This document shows, piece by piece, positions 9,845 to 19,600 of a stretch of DNA of 64,000 nucleotides. A program made the translations under genes and the position numbers. Location: positions 186,001 to 250,000 of the forward strand of contig NZ_JABWSY010000003.1 in the NCBI RefSeq assembly GCF_013396335.1, written 5' to 3'. The first letter of the stretch is position 1, and each line of letters opens with the position of its first letter. Origin of the DNA: Bacillus sp. EB106-08-02-XG196 (GTDB lineage Bacteria > Bacillota > Bacilli > Bacillales > Cytobacillaceae). The notes beneath the pieces are model-generated. The model had not been told where the DNA came from and searched no databases. It was given only the letters and a program-made list of their open reading frames with translations.

Positions 9845-11179
9845 ATGGCAAAGTTTACAAGAGAAGATATTAAGCGTTTGGCACAAGAAGAAAATGTTAA
9901 ATTTATTCGTCTACAATTCACTGATATTTTAGGAACAATTAAAAACGTTGAGATTCCAGTTAGCCAATTAGAAAAGGCTTTGGATAATAAAATGATGTTT
10001 GACGGATCTTCTATCGAAGGTTTTGTACGTATTGAGGAATCTGATATGTACTTATATCCAGATTTAAATACATGGGTGGTATTCCCTTGGACAGCTGAAA
10101 AAGGAAAAGTAGCTCGTTTAATTTGTGATATTTATACTGCAGAAGGTCATCCATTTGATGGTGATCCACGTAATAACTTAAGAAGAGTATTGAGAGAAAT
10201 GGAAGAGCTTGGATTTACAGACTTTAACTTAGGGCCTGAGCCAGAATTCTTCTTATTTAAATTAGATGAAAAAGGTGAGCCAACACTAGAGTTGAACGAC
10301 CAAGGCGGATACTTCGACTTAGCGCCAACAGATTTAGGAGAAAACTGCCGTCGTGATATCGTGCTAGAACTAGAAGAAATGGGCTTTGAAATTGAAGCTT
10401 CTCACCATGAAGTAGCACCAGGTCAACATGAAATTGACTTTAAATATGCGGATGCTTTAACAGCATGTGACCAAATTCAAACATTCAAATTAGTAGTAAA
10501 AACGATTGCTCGTAAGCACGGTTTACATGCAACATTCATGCCAAAACCATTATACGGAGTAAATGGTTCTGGAATGCACATGAATCTTTCATTATTTACA
10601 AATGGCAAAAATGCATTCTACGAGCCAACTGGCGACTTAGAAATGAGTGATGCAGCTCGTCAATTCATTGCTGGAATCTTAAAGCATGCACCAAACTTTA
10701 CAGCTGTAACAAACCCAACTGTAAACTCTTATAAGCGTCTAGTTCCTGGCTACGAAGCACCTTGTTATGTTGCATGGTCTGCTAGAAACCGTTCACCATT
10801 AATTCGTATTCCTGCTTCCCGCGGTTTAAGTACTCGTGTAGAAGTAAGAAGCGTTGACCCAGCTGCAAACCCATATCTAGCAATGGCTGTTCTATTAAAA
10901 GCTGGTTTAGATGGAATTAAGAATAAAATGACTCCTCCAGCTCCAGTTGACCGTAACATCTATGTGATGAGCAAAGAAGAAAGAATCGAAGAAGGTATCA
11001 TCGATCTTCCTGCAACACTAGCTCAAGCATTAGATCAATTGAAGTCAGATGAAGTAATCGTATCTGGATTAGGAGAGCACATCTTCGAACACTTTATCGA
11101 AGCAAAAGAGATCGAGTGGGATATGTTCCGTACAACTGTACATCCTTGGGAACGCGATCAATACATGAGCATGTACTAA
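9845..11179 (+). CDS. glnA: Glutamine synthetase, type I
   Basis: 444 residues (glutamate + NH3 + ATP to glutamine). The N-terminal beta-grasp has FDGSSIEGF. Catalytic motifs: GPEPEFFLF (metal Glu), [41 protein letters not shown] and [15 protein letters not shown]. Length and lack of the adenylylation-type insertion fit the GSI-alpha form of Gram-positives, which is controlled by feedback inhibition and GlnR binding. Start ATG 9845 follows TTTGGGGGT; an in-frame TTG 15 bp upstream is less likely. Confidence 0.97.
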   Translation: MAKFTREDIKRLAQEENVKFIRLQFTDILGTIKNVEIPVSQLEKALDNKMMFDGSSIEGFVRIEESDMYLYPDLNTWVVFPWTAEKGKVARLICDIYTAEGHPFDGDPRNNLRRVLREMEELGFTDFNLGPEPEFFLFKLDEKGEPTLELNDQGGYFDLAPTDLGENCRRDIVLELEEMGFEIEASHHEVAPGQHEIDFKYADALTACDQIQTFKLVVKTIARKHGLHATFMPKPLYGVNGSGMHMNLSLFTNGKNAFYEPTGDLEMSDAARQFIAGILKHAPNFTAVTNPTVNSYKRLVPGYEAPCYVAWSARNRSPLIRIPASRGLSTRVEVRSVDPAANPYLAMAVLLKAGLDGIKNKMTPPAPVDRNIYVMSKEERIEEGIIDLPATLAQALDQLKSDEVIVSGLGEHIFEHFIEAKEIEWDMFRTTVHPWERDQYMSMY

Positions 11180-11227
11180 AAGTAAGTAACCCAGTATTGA
11201 CAAAAAGAATTCCCAGCAAAAATTAAG

Positions 11228-11265
11228 AGACCCAGTGTGGATATAATCCATACTGGGTTATTTTG
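11228..11265 (+). terminator. Terminator after glnA
   Basis: A long stem ACCCAGTGTGGAT/ATCCATACTGGGT (one G-T pair) is followed by TTATTTTGTTT. Confidence 0.85.
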
Positions 11266-11271
11266 TTTCTT

Positions 11272-11568
11272 TTATTTTTCACTTTTTTCATTTAGTAATT
11301 TAAACTTGGTTAGAATAATATCGCTGCTAATCCCTACAAGTACCGATACTAAAATATTCTCAACTAATGAATTGGGAGTTGTGTAAATCACCACGAGGAG
11401 ACAAGCAACTAAGCACAGAAGTATTTCTTCTAGAAAACCTAGGTAAATAAACTTCTTTGTTTTACGAGGCATGATGATTTTTCCGTGCTTTCGTACATGA
11501 CTGATAATTCCTACTGATCCACCAATAACCATTGAGAAAATAATGTCCTTCAACACTGTTTTCCACAC
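11272..11568 (-). CDS. Small membrane protein, DUF4257/holin-like
   Basis: 98 residues with hydrophobic segments at about 8-24, 45-65 and 70-88, separated by a basic loop (KHGKIIMPRKTKKF). Layout and the PRKTKK-FIYLGFL stretch resemble remembered Bacillus DUF4257 proteins, which are small holin-like membrane proteins of unknown role. The start is ATG with an AAGGAGT site on the minus strand. It lies between glnA and lexA. Function is not assignable. Confidence 0.6.
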   Translation of the reverse strand: MWKTVLKDIIFSMVIGGSVGIISHVRKHGKIIMPRKTKKFIYLGFLEEILLCLVACLLVVIYTTPNSLVENILVSVLVGISSDIILTKFKLLNEKSEK

Positions 11569-11689
11569 TCCTTAAGCCCAGATTTTTTGACCTAAGGTAA
11601 ATCTTGGTGTATTACCATTATACTAATAGTGGTAACCACATAAAATGAGTAAAAATACACATTTTTGTATAATTTACCAAAAATAAACA

Positions 11690-11726
11690 TAAAAAAGAGC
11701 AGATTTACAACATCTGCTCTTTTTAA
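11690..11726 (-). terminator. Terminator after lexA
   Basis: AAAAAGAGCAGAT/ATCTGCTCTTTTT is a perfect stem with a 7-nt loop and T-runs on both strands. It lies directly after lexA. Confidence 0.88.
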
Positions 11727-12350
11727 TTAATGAATATGACGGTAAACTCCGATAACTTTTCCTAGGATTGAAACATTTCTTAGAATAATCGGATCCATGG
11801 TTGAGTTTTCTGGTTGTAAACGAATGAAATCTTTTTCTTTAAAGAATCGCTTACAAGTGGCCTCATCTTCGTCTGTCATAGCAACGACGATATCACCATT
11901 ATTCGCATTTTGCTGCTGTCTTACAATCACGTAATCTCCATCAAGAATTCCGGCTTCTATCATACTCTCACCCATGATTTCTAGCATAAATACTTGCTCA
12001 TCGGCAGGCGCTAGACTTTCAGGCAGTGGAAAATACTCTTCTACGTTTTCAATGGCGGTTATTGGCAGACCAGCAGTTACTTTACCGACAATCGGCACAT
12101 TGACGACATTGTTTCTTGGGATATTCAAAGTTTCATCTGCTTCTAGTATTTCGATTGCTCTCGGTTTTGTCGGATCTCTTCTAATTAGTCCCTTGCTCTC
12201 TAAACGTGCTAAATGACCATGGACAGTAGAACTAGAAGCAAGCCCAACCGCTTCTCCGATTTCTCTTACGGATGGCGGATACCCTTTTTTCTTTACTTCC
12301 CCTTTAATAAAATCAAGGATATCCTGCTGGCGCTTAGATATTTTTGTCAT
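11727..12350 (-). CDS. lexA: SOS repressor LexA (DinR)
   Basis: 207 residues. The N-terminal winged helix (1-65) contains [23 protein letters not shown]. The self-cleavage bond is Ala93-Gly94 in KVTAGLP, with catalytic Ser129 (MGESM) and Lys167 (ATCKRFF), in the positions expected for LexA. RecA-stimulated autoproteolysis derepresses SOS genes. It is divergent from yneA, with LexA boxes in the shared intergenic region, so it is autoregulated. Confidence 0.97.
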   Translation of the reverse strand: MTKISKRQQDILDFIKGEVKKKGYPPSVREIGEAVGLASSSTVHGHLARLESKGLIRRDPTKPRAIEILEADETLNIPRNNVVNVPIVGKVTAGLPITAIENVEEYFPLPESLAPADEQVFMLEIMGESMIEAGILDGDYVIVRQQQNANNGDIVVAMTDEDEATCKRFFKEKDFIRLQPENSTMDPIILRNVSILGKVIGVYRHIH

Positions 12351-12412
12351 TATAGATACACCTCGCCCTATTTAATATTTAAATTAATTATAGCATGTTC
12401 GTATTTTTTATA

Positions 12413-12426
12413 CAAACATAAGTTCG
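12413..12426. promoter_or_regulatory. LexA (DinR) box 1
   Basis: CAAACATAAGTTCG differs by one base from CGAAC-N4-GTTCG. It sits between the lexA and yneA promoters. Confidence 0.75.
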
Positions 12427-12434
12427 AATTATTG

Positions 12435-12464
12435 TTGACAACAAACAAACGTTCGGATTATAAT
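12435..12464 (+). promoter_or_regulatory. yneA promoter with LexA box 2 inside the spacer
   Basis: A -35 TTGACA (12435-12440) and -10 TATAAT (12459-12464) are separated by 18 bp. The spacer holds CAAACAAACGTTCG (12442-12455), one mismatch from the LexA box, so bound LexA would block RNA polymerase directly. Confidence 0.85.
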
Positions 12465-12477
12465 AAAAACAAATAAA

Positions 12478-12491
12478 CGAACATATATTCT
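12478..12491. promoter_or_regulatory. Weak LexA-like box 3
   Basis: CGAACATATATTCT keeps one perfect half site and has two mismatches in the other. It lies between the yneA -10 and its start codon. Confidence 0.45.
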
Positions 12492-12507
12492 GAATAGGGG
12501 TTTTGTT

Positions 12508-12831
12508 ATGAAGAAAATAATAGAAAAATACTCTTATGCAATATTATTAATTATCTTAAGCTGTTCATTAGCTTTTATTTTATCCTTACGTTTCAATTCT
12601 AACGTGGAAGAGAAGTTCGTAACTATTATGGTTTCAGAAGGTGATTCACTTTGGAAAATCTCTACTCAATATTCGAATCAGCATTCTTACTCCAATAATG
12701 AATTTGTCAGCTGGGTTAAGCAGCATAACAATATCGAAGGGGATAGAATTTATCCTGGCGATGAAATCACAATCCCTGTAAACCTTGAAGCTGGATCTTT
12801 AACTGAATACGCCAGCGCTGGAGGGGAGTAA
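12508..12831 (+). CDS. yneA: SOS cell-division suppressor YneA
   Basis: 107 residues. One N-terminal membrane segment (about 9-28) is followed by an extracellular LysM domain (about 37-92: VSEGDSLWKIS...YPGDEITIP). The protein delays septation during SOS in B. subtilis. The context is decisive: divergent from lexA, behind a LexA-controlled promoter, and followed 6 bp later by yneB. Confidence 0.95.
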   Translation: MKKIIEKYSYAILLIILSCSLAFILSLRFNSNVEEKFVTIMVSEGDSLWKISTQYSNQHSYSNNEFVSWVKQHNNIEGDRIYPGDEITIPVNLEAGSLTEYASAGGE

Positions 12832-13494
<663 letters not shown>

Positions 13495-13497
<3 letters not shown>

Positions 13498-13528
13498 ACC
13501 ATTTGCCTTGTCAGATGGTCTATTTTTT
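13495..13528 (+). terminator. Terminator after yneB
   Basis: The stem TAGACCAT/ATGGTCTA begins at the yneB stop codon and is followed by TTTTTT. It splits yneAB from ynzC, which are one operon in B. subtilis. Confidence 0.8.
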
Positions 13529-13629
13529 AGTAAAATCAGTCTTTAAGTAATTACTGTGATAAAGCTTATTGTTGTCACTCTAATGATCGAAGCGGATATC
13601 AACAGACAAGTTTGAAAGGAGGGTTCTTC

Positions 13630-13860
13630 ATGCTCTCGAAAGAAAAAATGGCAAGAATCAATGAGTTAGCCAGAAAAGCCAAAGCAACTGGTTTAACAGA
13701 AGTAGAAGCGAAGGAACAATCAAAATTAAGAAGCGAGTATTTGACCACTTTCCGCAGTTCTATGCTGGATACATTAACCAATACCAAAATCATCGATCCA
13801 GAAGGAAATGACGTAACACCTGAAAAGATAAAAGCGCGAAAAAAATATAATCTTCATTAA
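13630..13860 (+). CDS. ynzC: UPF0291/DUF896 protein YnzC
   Basis: 76 residues. A helical hairpin ([23 protein letters not shown]) is followed by the conserved [13 protein letters not shown] and [13 protein letters not shown]. It matches remembered YnzC, a small cytosolic protein of unknown function associated with the SOS operon. Start ATG 13630 lies behind AAAGGAGGG; a TTG at 13612 overlaps the ribosome site and is rejected as start. Confidence 0.93.
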   Translation: MLSKEKMARINELARKAKATGLTEVEAKEQSKLRSEYLTTFRSSMLDTLTNTKIIDPEGNDVTPEKIKARKKYNLH

Positions 13861-13958
13861 TTTGGAAAACATTTTGTTTTCCTTTTTACATATTACACCC
13901 TCTAGAGTGCTAAAATAAGAAAATAAAAGTTATTTAATTTGTTTAGTACTCAAATTAA

Positions 13959-13988
13959 TTGTTGAATTAGTACCATAAGAACTATAAT
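13959..13988 (+). promoter_or_regulatory. Candidate sigma-A promoter of tkt
   Basis: TTGTTG, 18 bp, then TATAAT (13983-13988), 50 bp before the tkt start. The -10 is perfect and the -35 moderate. Confidence 0.45.
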
Positions 13989-14040
13989 ATAATAGTTGTT
14001 ATTATTTTTTTATCCTAGTGGATCAGGAGTGATTTAATTA

Positions 14041-16044
14041 ATGTTTAATACTATTGATGATTTGTCAGTAACCTCTATTCGTACGCTTTCTATTGATATG
14101 ATTGAAAAAGCAAATTCAGGGCATCCTGGAATGCCAATGGGTGCTGCACCGATGACCTATGCGTTATGGACACGTTTCATGAACCATAATCCGAAAAATC
14201 CAGAGTGGTTTAACCGTGACCGTTTTGTATTATCTGCAGGGCATGGATCTGCATTATTATACAGCATGCTTCATTTGTCAGGTTATAAGCTAACAATGGA
14301 TGATTTAAAACAATTCCGCCAATGGGGAAGTAAAACTCCAGGACACCCAGAGTATGGTCATACGGATGGGATAGAAGCAACAACTGGTCCACTTGGACAG
14401 GGAATTGCAATGGCGGTCGGAATGGCGATGGCAGAACGACATACAGCTAGTGTTTACAATAAAGAAAATTATGAATTAGTAAACCATTTTACATATAGTA
14501 TTTGTGGGGATGGAGATTTAATGGAGGGTGTTTCAGCAGAGGCTGCATCGCTTGCTGGACATTTAAAACTTGGACGTTTAGTAGTTTTATACGATTCCAA
14601 TGATATTTCACTTGATGGTGATTTAAATAAATCCTTCTCTGAAAGTGTAAAAGATCGTTTCACTTCTTACGGCTGGCAATACGTTCGCGTGGAAGACGGA
14701 AATAATCTTGAAGAAATTGCTAAAGCGCTAGAAGAAGCTAGAAATGATCTTGATCGACCAACGATGATTGAAGTTAGAACAGTTATCGGTTATGGTTCAC
14801 CAAACCGTGCTGGAACTTCAGGTGTTCATGGTTCACCGCTTGGAGCAGATGAGTTAAAGCTGACAAAAGAAGCTTATAAATGGACATTTGAAGAAGATTT
14901 CCACGTACCAAATGAAGTTTACCAAAACTTCCAAAACCTAATCGTTGAAAATGGTGTGAAAAAGGAAAAAGAATGGAACGACCTTTTTGCACAATATAAA
15001 AATGAATATCCTGAATTAGCTAGTCAATTAGAAAAAGTACTGAAAAATGAATTGCCAGAGGACTGGGATAAAGATATTCCAGTATACAGCGAAGGTAAAG
15101 CACTAGCAAGCCGAGCATCATCAGGTGAGGCACTAAATGGCATTGCGAAAAACTTACCAATCTTTATCGGTGGTTCAGCTGACCTTGCTGGTTCTAATAA
15201 AACCATGATCAAAGGTACAGGAGATTATGCGCCAGGCAACTACGATGCTAGAAATATTTGGTTTGGTGTTCGTGAATTTGCAATGGGTGCTGCAATGAAT
15301 GGGATCGCCTTACATGGTGGAGTGAAAATTTTTGGCGGAACATTCTTCGTGTTCTCTGATTACCTACGTCCTGCTATCCGCCTTGCTGCTTTAATGGGCT
15401 TGCCAGTAACATATGTATTTACACATGACAGTATTGCTGTTGGAGAAGATGGACCGACTCATGAGCCTGTTGAACAACTTGCTGCGCTGCGTGCAATGCC
15501 TGGTCTTTCTATTATTCGCCCAGCAGACGGTAATGAGACAGCTGCTGCATGGAAGCTTGCGGTTGAGTCAACAAACAAACCTACTGCCTTAGTGTTAACA
15601 CGTCAAGATTTACCAACACTTAAGGATACAGATAAAAATGCATATGAAGGAGTTTCAAAAGGTGCTTATGTTGTATCACCTTCTGAAAGAGAAACTCCAG
15701 ATGCACTTTTACTTGCAACTGGTTCAGAGGTAAGTTTAGCGGTTGAAGCACAAAAATCATTAGCTGGTGAAGGTATTCATGTTTCTGTTGTAAGCATGCC
15801 ATCATGGGATCGCTTTGAACAACAATCACAGGAATATAAAAACTCAGTTCTTCCAAAGAATGTGAAAAAACGTCTTGGAATTGAAGTTGGTTCTTCATTT
15901 GGCTGGCACAAATACACAGGTGATGAAGGAGACGTCCTAGCAATTGATACATTTGGGGCTTCTGCACCTGGAGAGAAAATTATGGAAGAATACGGCTTTA
16001 GTGTAAGTAATGTGGTTGCACGTGTTAAAGCACTTCTTCAATAA
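14041..16044 (+). CDS. tkt: Transketolase
   Basis: 667 residues, full length. Thiamine-diphosphate domain [35 protein letters not shown] and the TPP/metal motif GDGDLMEG...[10 protein letters not shown]. Domain [37 protein letters not shown]. It transfers two-carbon ketol units in the non-oxidative pentose phosphate pathway. Ribosome site ATCAGGAGTG precedes ATG 14041. Position next to lexA-yneA-yneB-ynzC is as in B. subtilis. Confidence 0.97.
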   Translation: MFNTIDDLSVTSIRTLSIDMIEKANSGHPGMPMGAAPMTYALWTRFMNHNPKNPEWFNRDRFVLSAGHGSALLYSMLHLSGYKLTMDDLKQFRQWGSKTPGHPEYGHTDGIEATTGPLGQGIAMAVGMAMAERHTASVYNKENYELVNHFTYSICGDGDLMEGVSAEAASLAGHLKLGRLVVLYDSNDISLDGDLNKSFSESVKDRFTSYGWQYVRVEDGNNLEEIAKALEEARNDLDRPTMIEVRTVIGYGSPNRAGTSGVHGSPLGADELKLTKEAYKWTFEEDFHVPNEVYQNFQNLIVENGVKKEKEWNDLFAQYKNEYPELASQLEKVLKNELPEDWDKDIPVYSEGKALASRASSGEALNGIAKNLPIFIGGSADLAGSNKTMIKGTGDYAPGNYDARNIWFGVREFAMGAAMNGIALHGGVKIFGGTFFVFSDYLRPAIRLAALMGLPVTYVFTHDSIAVGEDGPTHEPVEQLAALRAMPGLSIIRPADGNETAAAWKLAVESTNKPTALVLTRQDLPTLKDTDKNAYEGVSKGAYVVSPSERETPDALLLATGSEVSLAVEAQKSLAGEGIHVSVVSMPSWDRFEQQSQEYKNSVLPKNVKKRLGIEVGSSFGWHKYTGDEGDVLAIDTFGASAPGEKIMEEYGFSVSNVVARVKALLQ

Positions 16045-16062
16045 TAAATAGATGATTTCAAA

Positions 16063-16090
16063 GGGAGCGACGTCATGTCGTTCTCTTTTT
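16063..16090 (+). terminator. Terminator after tkt
   Basis: GGGAGCGAC/GTCGTTCTC (two G-T pairs) with a 5-nt loop, followed by TTTTTT. A (TA)n run at 16102-16118 follows. Confidence 0.75.
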
Positions 16091-16301
16091 TGCTTTTCTA
16101 CTATATATATATATATATGAACATTAGATGAATGATTTGAAATACTCAAGACATTCCAATTATTAGTTGGATATAATAAAATTTGTAAGAATCATATGGA
16201 TTCGACAATAATAGTGATATTTTTTGCCGGTATAAGACAAATGTTTTGATAGTGATTCATTATAATTGATAGAAAGGGTATTCAACGAAGGAGAGATCGT
16301 G

Positions 16302-16742
16302 GTGAGGAATTATCAGCTTTATCTAATAGAAGATGAATTTGCCGCCCATTACTTCGGAAGAGAGCGTATGTTTTTTCAGCTTTTTAAGGAACATCATAAA
16401 GCAGACGGTGAACTGAAATTTATAACTAATAAGCAGGTTTCTTATATAACAAAGTCATTAGAGGTTTTGAAATTACATCAGTTAATTCAAAAACAACTTG
16501 GAAAAAAGAAAGGTTTTCTGGCTGAACATGGTACATACTCCATTGAATTAAGTGGAAAACTAAGTACAGCGAAATTAAGAGTCTTCCAAGATTTAATTAC
16601 AATTGAGGCTTCCGGCAGTTATGAAGCCGAAACGATTTTCTTTGAAGTGCTTAGAAAATGTGAATCATCCTTTATGGCTTTAGATCTTGATCATCAGCGG
16701 TTTGGTTGGTTAAAGCCTATTAAAGAAAGAAAATATGTCTAA
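16302..16742 (+). CDS. sirA: Sporulation inhibitor of replication SirA
   Basis: 146 residues. NYQLYLIEDEFAAHYFGRE at the N-terminus and the end region (SGSYEAETIFFEVLRK, GWLKPIKER) closely match remembered SirA/YneE. That protein binds DnaA domain I and blocks new rounds of replication once Spo0A is active. The ribosome site AAGGAGAG (16288-16295) favours GTG 16302 (or GTG 16299) over the upstream TTG 16266. It lies between tkt and yneF, as in B. subtilis. Confidence 0.9.
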   Translation: MRNYQLYLIEDEFAAHYFGRERMFFQLFKEHHKADGELKFITNKQVSYITKSLEVLKLHQLIQKQLGKKKGFLAEHGTYSIELSGKLSTAKLRVFQDLITIEASGSYEAETIFFEVLRKCESSFMALDLDHQRFGWLKPIKERKYV

Positions 16743-16819
16743 TCTTTTAAAAGAGAATATTGTATATTCCCTTTTTATTTAGTACACTGTATGATAGACA
16801 ACATGAAGGAGGAAGTTTA

Positions 16820-17041
16820 ATGGGTACAGGTTTATGGATTCTAGTTGTTGTACTAGCATTAGTAGCTGGTGTAGCTCTAGGATTTTTCATTGCTCGTAAA
16901 TACATGATGAGCTACTTAAAGAAAAATCCGCCAATTAATGAACAAATGTTAAAAATGATGATGATGCAAATGGGTATGAAGCCTTCTCAAAAGAAGATCA
17001 ACCAAATGATGTCTGCTATGAATAAACAGCAAGGCAAATAA
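16820..17041 (+). CDS. yneF: UPF0154 membrane protein YneF
   Basis: 73 residues. One N-terminal membrane segment (about 4-26) is followed by [23 protein letters not shown] and a methionine-rich [14 protein letters not shown] tail, nearly identical to remembered YneF. Function unknown. Start ATG 16820 is set by AAGGAGGAAG; the upstream in-frame codons are not needed. Confidence 0.95.
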   Translation: MGTGLWILVVVLALVAGVALGFFIARKYMMSYLKKNPPINEQMLKMMMMQMGMKPSQKKINQMMSAMNKQQGK

Positions 17042-17052
17042 ATAAAAAGTCA

Positions 17053-17098
17053 AAAAACCACTTATTTTTGAAAATTATCAAAAGAAGTGGTTTTTTTT
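17053..17098 (+). terminator. Terminator after yneF
   Basis: AAAACCACTT/AAGTGGTTTT with a long AT-rich loop and an 8-T run. Confidence 0.8.
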
Positions 17099-17218
17099 AT
17101 TTGAAAATAGGAATTTTTCGAAAAGTGTTATATTTAGTTGTTCTATTGAAAAAAGGAATAATAAGGTTCATACTAGTTACGCTAAGCAAGGAACAACAGA
17201 ATGAAGGAGCCATACTAC

Positions 17219-17683
17219 ATGAAAAAAGTTTTATCACTTATTTTAATTCTACTTTTAGCTTTAACAGCATGTGGAACGCAAGAAAAAGAAGAAGCAGCTA
17301 CTCCTGAAGAGAATCAAACAGAAGAAGGTACAAACGCTGCAAAAGAAAACACAAATACTAGAGAGCTGACAGCTGAGGATGAGAAATTCGCGGAATTAAT
17401 CCTTGCTAAAGATTACGAAGCGGTAGTAAAAGAAACAGGTTCATTAAAGAGTGAATCGCAGAAAGATTTCTACTACCTTGCATCTGCTTTTATTAAAAAC
17501 AATGAAATTCAAACAAAGACATACGACCCGAATGAGCCCAATGCCATTTTAACTGATCATAAGGTTATCAAAAATTATTTAAACAGAGTGAAGTTTGTAC
17601 CAGATAACATTAAGGTTCAAGTAGATGAATTAAGAACAGCTGCCGAGGAGAAATTGGCTGAGTTAGAAAAAGAAGCAGAATAA
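17219..17683 (+). CDS. Putative lipoprotein of unknown function
   Basis: 154 residues. A signal peptide (MKKVLSLILILLLALTAC) ends in the lipobox LTAC, with the cysteine as lipidation site. A Glu/Thr/Asn-rich linker follows, then a helical domain (about 48-150: ELTAEDEKFAELILAKDYEAVVKETG... AAEEKLAELEKEAE) that resembles a short TPR-like helical repeat. Start ATG 17219 lies 9 bp after AAGGAG; an upstream in-frame ATG overlaps that site. I recognise no family. Confidence 0.75.
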   Translation: MKKVLSLILILLLALTACGTQEKEEAATPEENQTEEGTNAAKENTNTRELTAEDEKFAELILAKDYEAVVKETGSLKSESQKDFYYLASAFIKNNEIQTKTYDPNEPNAILTDHKVIKNYLNRVKFVPDNIKVQVDELRTAAEEKLAELEKEAE

Positions 17684-17689
17684 TTTAGG

Positions 17690-17720
17690 AAAAGCACTCA
17701 TAAAAAATGAGTGCTTTTTT
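17690..17720 (+). terminator. Terminator after the lipoprotein gene
   Basis: Perfect stem AAGCACTCA/TGAGTGCTT with a 7-nt loop, then a T-run. Confidence 0.88.
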
Positions 17721-17847
17721 CATACAGAGACTGGGTGTCTAAATCTTTATTATTTTTATAATATTTGGTAAAATAAATCTTCGGGTGAGTAAAAGATTTT
17801 TTAAAATAATAAAAAGACAAGTTGAATCATTTTTCGGGGGAATGATT

Positions 17848-19599
17848 ATGAAAGTATTTTTAGATTTAGGCTGGTTTTTTAAACAAGAGAAAAAAGCTTA
17901 CATATTTGGAACCGTTATCTTATTGTTTGTAGCACTGCTACAACTTGTGCCGCCAAAGGTCATTGGGGTCATTGCCGACCATATTAATAACGGAACGATG
18001 ACGAAAGGTATACTCCTTGAATGGATGGCGGTATTAGTCGGGGCAGGACTCGGTATGTATGTCTTGAGATATTTTTGGAGAATTATGATTTTTGGTTCGG
18101 CGGTCAAACTTAGCAAACAGCTAAGAAATCGCTTATATCAACACTTTACAAACATGTCGCCATCGTTTTATCAGAAACGAAGGATTGGCGATTTAATGGC
18201 GCATGCGACAAATGATCTGCAAGCCATACAACAAACGGCTGGGGCAGGAGTCCTAACATTGGTTGATTCTCTTTCAACAGGTGGATTTGTGATTCTGGCC
18301 ATGGCATTTACGATTAGCTGGAAATTAACCTTGATATGTTTAATCCCAATGCCTTTTATGGCTATTCTTACAAGCTGGTTTGGTACGATGCTGCATCGAA
18401 CCTTCCACAAGGCACAAGAAGCCTTCTCAGATTTGAATGATAAAACACAGGAAAGTATTTCTGGGATTAAGGTCATTAAAACCTTTGGTCAGGAAAAGGA
18501 AGACATAGAGGATTTTAGCAAGCAATCACAGGATGTAGTCGAAAAGAACATCGTGGTAGCAAAAATAGATTCATTATATGATCCAACGATTTCAATTATT
18601 GTAGCTATTTCCTTTTTCTTAGCCATCACCTTTGGTTCCAAATACGTATTGGCTGGGGAGTTAACGATTGGCGAATTAATTGCCTTTACCACCTATTTAG
18701 GACTATTAATATGGCCAATGTTGGCATTTGGCTGGTTATTTAATATCGTTGAACGAGGTCGTGCTTCGTATGACCGTGTAGCCGCACTGCTCCGTGAAGA
18801 ATCTGATATTACAGATCGAAGTGATGCATTAGAGATCGTTCCTAGCGGCGATATCCACTATGATATTGAGAAATTCACTTTCCCAGGTGAAAAAGTACCA
18901 ATGTTAAAGAATATCAGCTTCACTCTTAATAGAGGAGAGACACTAGGGATTGTCGGGAAAACAGGGGCTGGTAAAACAACACTGTTAAAGCTGCTTATTC
19001 GTGAATTTGAGGACTATGAAGGGGGAATTACCTTCGGCGGTCATACACTTCAAGAATATAAATTGGAAAAACTACGTGAAGTGATTGGCTATGTTCCACA
19101 AGACCATTTCTTGTTTTCTGCGAGTGTCGCTGAAAATATCGCCTTTACGAACCCTCATGCTCCTAAAGAAGATATCTTTGGTGCAGCAAAGCTGGCCAGT
19201 ATTCATGATGATATTCTTCAATTTACAGAAGGCTATCAAACGGTTGTGGGCGAAAGGGGAGTATCCTTATCTGGCGGTCAGAAACAGAGGATTAGTATTG
19301 CACGTGCGCTGTTGATGAATCCAGAAGTGTTATTGTTAGATGATTCCCTCTCTGCCGTCGATGCAAAGACCGAGGAGGCGATTCTTTCGGCATTAAGAAA
19401 GAATCGAGAAGGGAAAACGACGATTATTACCTCTCACCGCTTGAGTGCGATCCAGCACGCAAACTTAATTCTTGTGCTTGATAATGGCGAGGTCATTGAA
19501 AGAGGGACACATGAAGAATTAATGGCAGCACATGGCTGGTATAAGGAAATGTATGTACGTCAGCAGCTAGAGGAGTTGGTTGAACATGGGGGACATTAA
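17848..19599 (+). CDS. yheI: ABC exporter subunit, YheI-like
   Basis: 583 residues fusing six membrane helices (about 1-300) to an ATPase domain: Walker A GKTGAGKTT, signature LSGGQKQR, Walker B VLLLDDSLSA. The residue after Walker B is Asp instead of the catalytic Glu. This is the degenerate site expected of one half of a heterodimeric exporter and is also seen in YheI. Start ATG 17848 (MKVFLDLGWFF) follows CGGGGGA; GTG 17785 is an upstream alternative. It overlaps or abuts the partner gene. The B. subtilis pair YheHI exports drugs and affects sporulation kinase activity. Confidence 0.85.
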   Translation: MKVFLDLGWFFKQEKKAYIFGTVILLFVALLQLVPPKVIGVIADHINNGTMTKGILLEWMAVLVGAGLGMYVLRYFWRIMIFGSAVKLSKQLRNRLYQHFTNMSPSFYQKRRIGDLMAHATNDLQAIQQTAGAGVLTLVDSLSTGGFVILAMAFTISWKLTLICLIPMPFMAILTSWFGTMLHRTFHKAQEAFSDLNDKTQESISGIKVIKTFGQEKEDIEDFSKQSQDVVEKNIVVAKIDSLYDPTISIIVAISFFLAITFGSKYVLAGELTIGELIAFTTYLGLLIWPMLAFGWLFNIVERGRASYDRVAALLREESDITDRSDALEIVPSGDIHYDIEKFTFPGEKVPMLKNISFTLNRGETLGIVGKTGAGKTTLLKLLIREFEDYEGGITFGGHTLQEYKLEKLREVIGYVPQDHFLFSASVAENIAFTNPHAPKEDIFGAAKLASIHDDILQFTEGYQTVVGERGVSLSGGQKQRISIARALLMNPEVLLLDDSLSAVDAKTEEAILSALRKNREGKTTIITSHRLSAIQHANLILVLDNGEVIERGTHEELMAAHGWYKEMYVRQQLEELVEHGGH

Positions 19600-19600
19600 A

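Noticed and set aside
16102..16118. TA dinucleotide run
   Set aside because: A simple AT repeat after the tkt terminator, without other structure.
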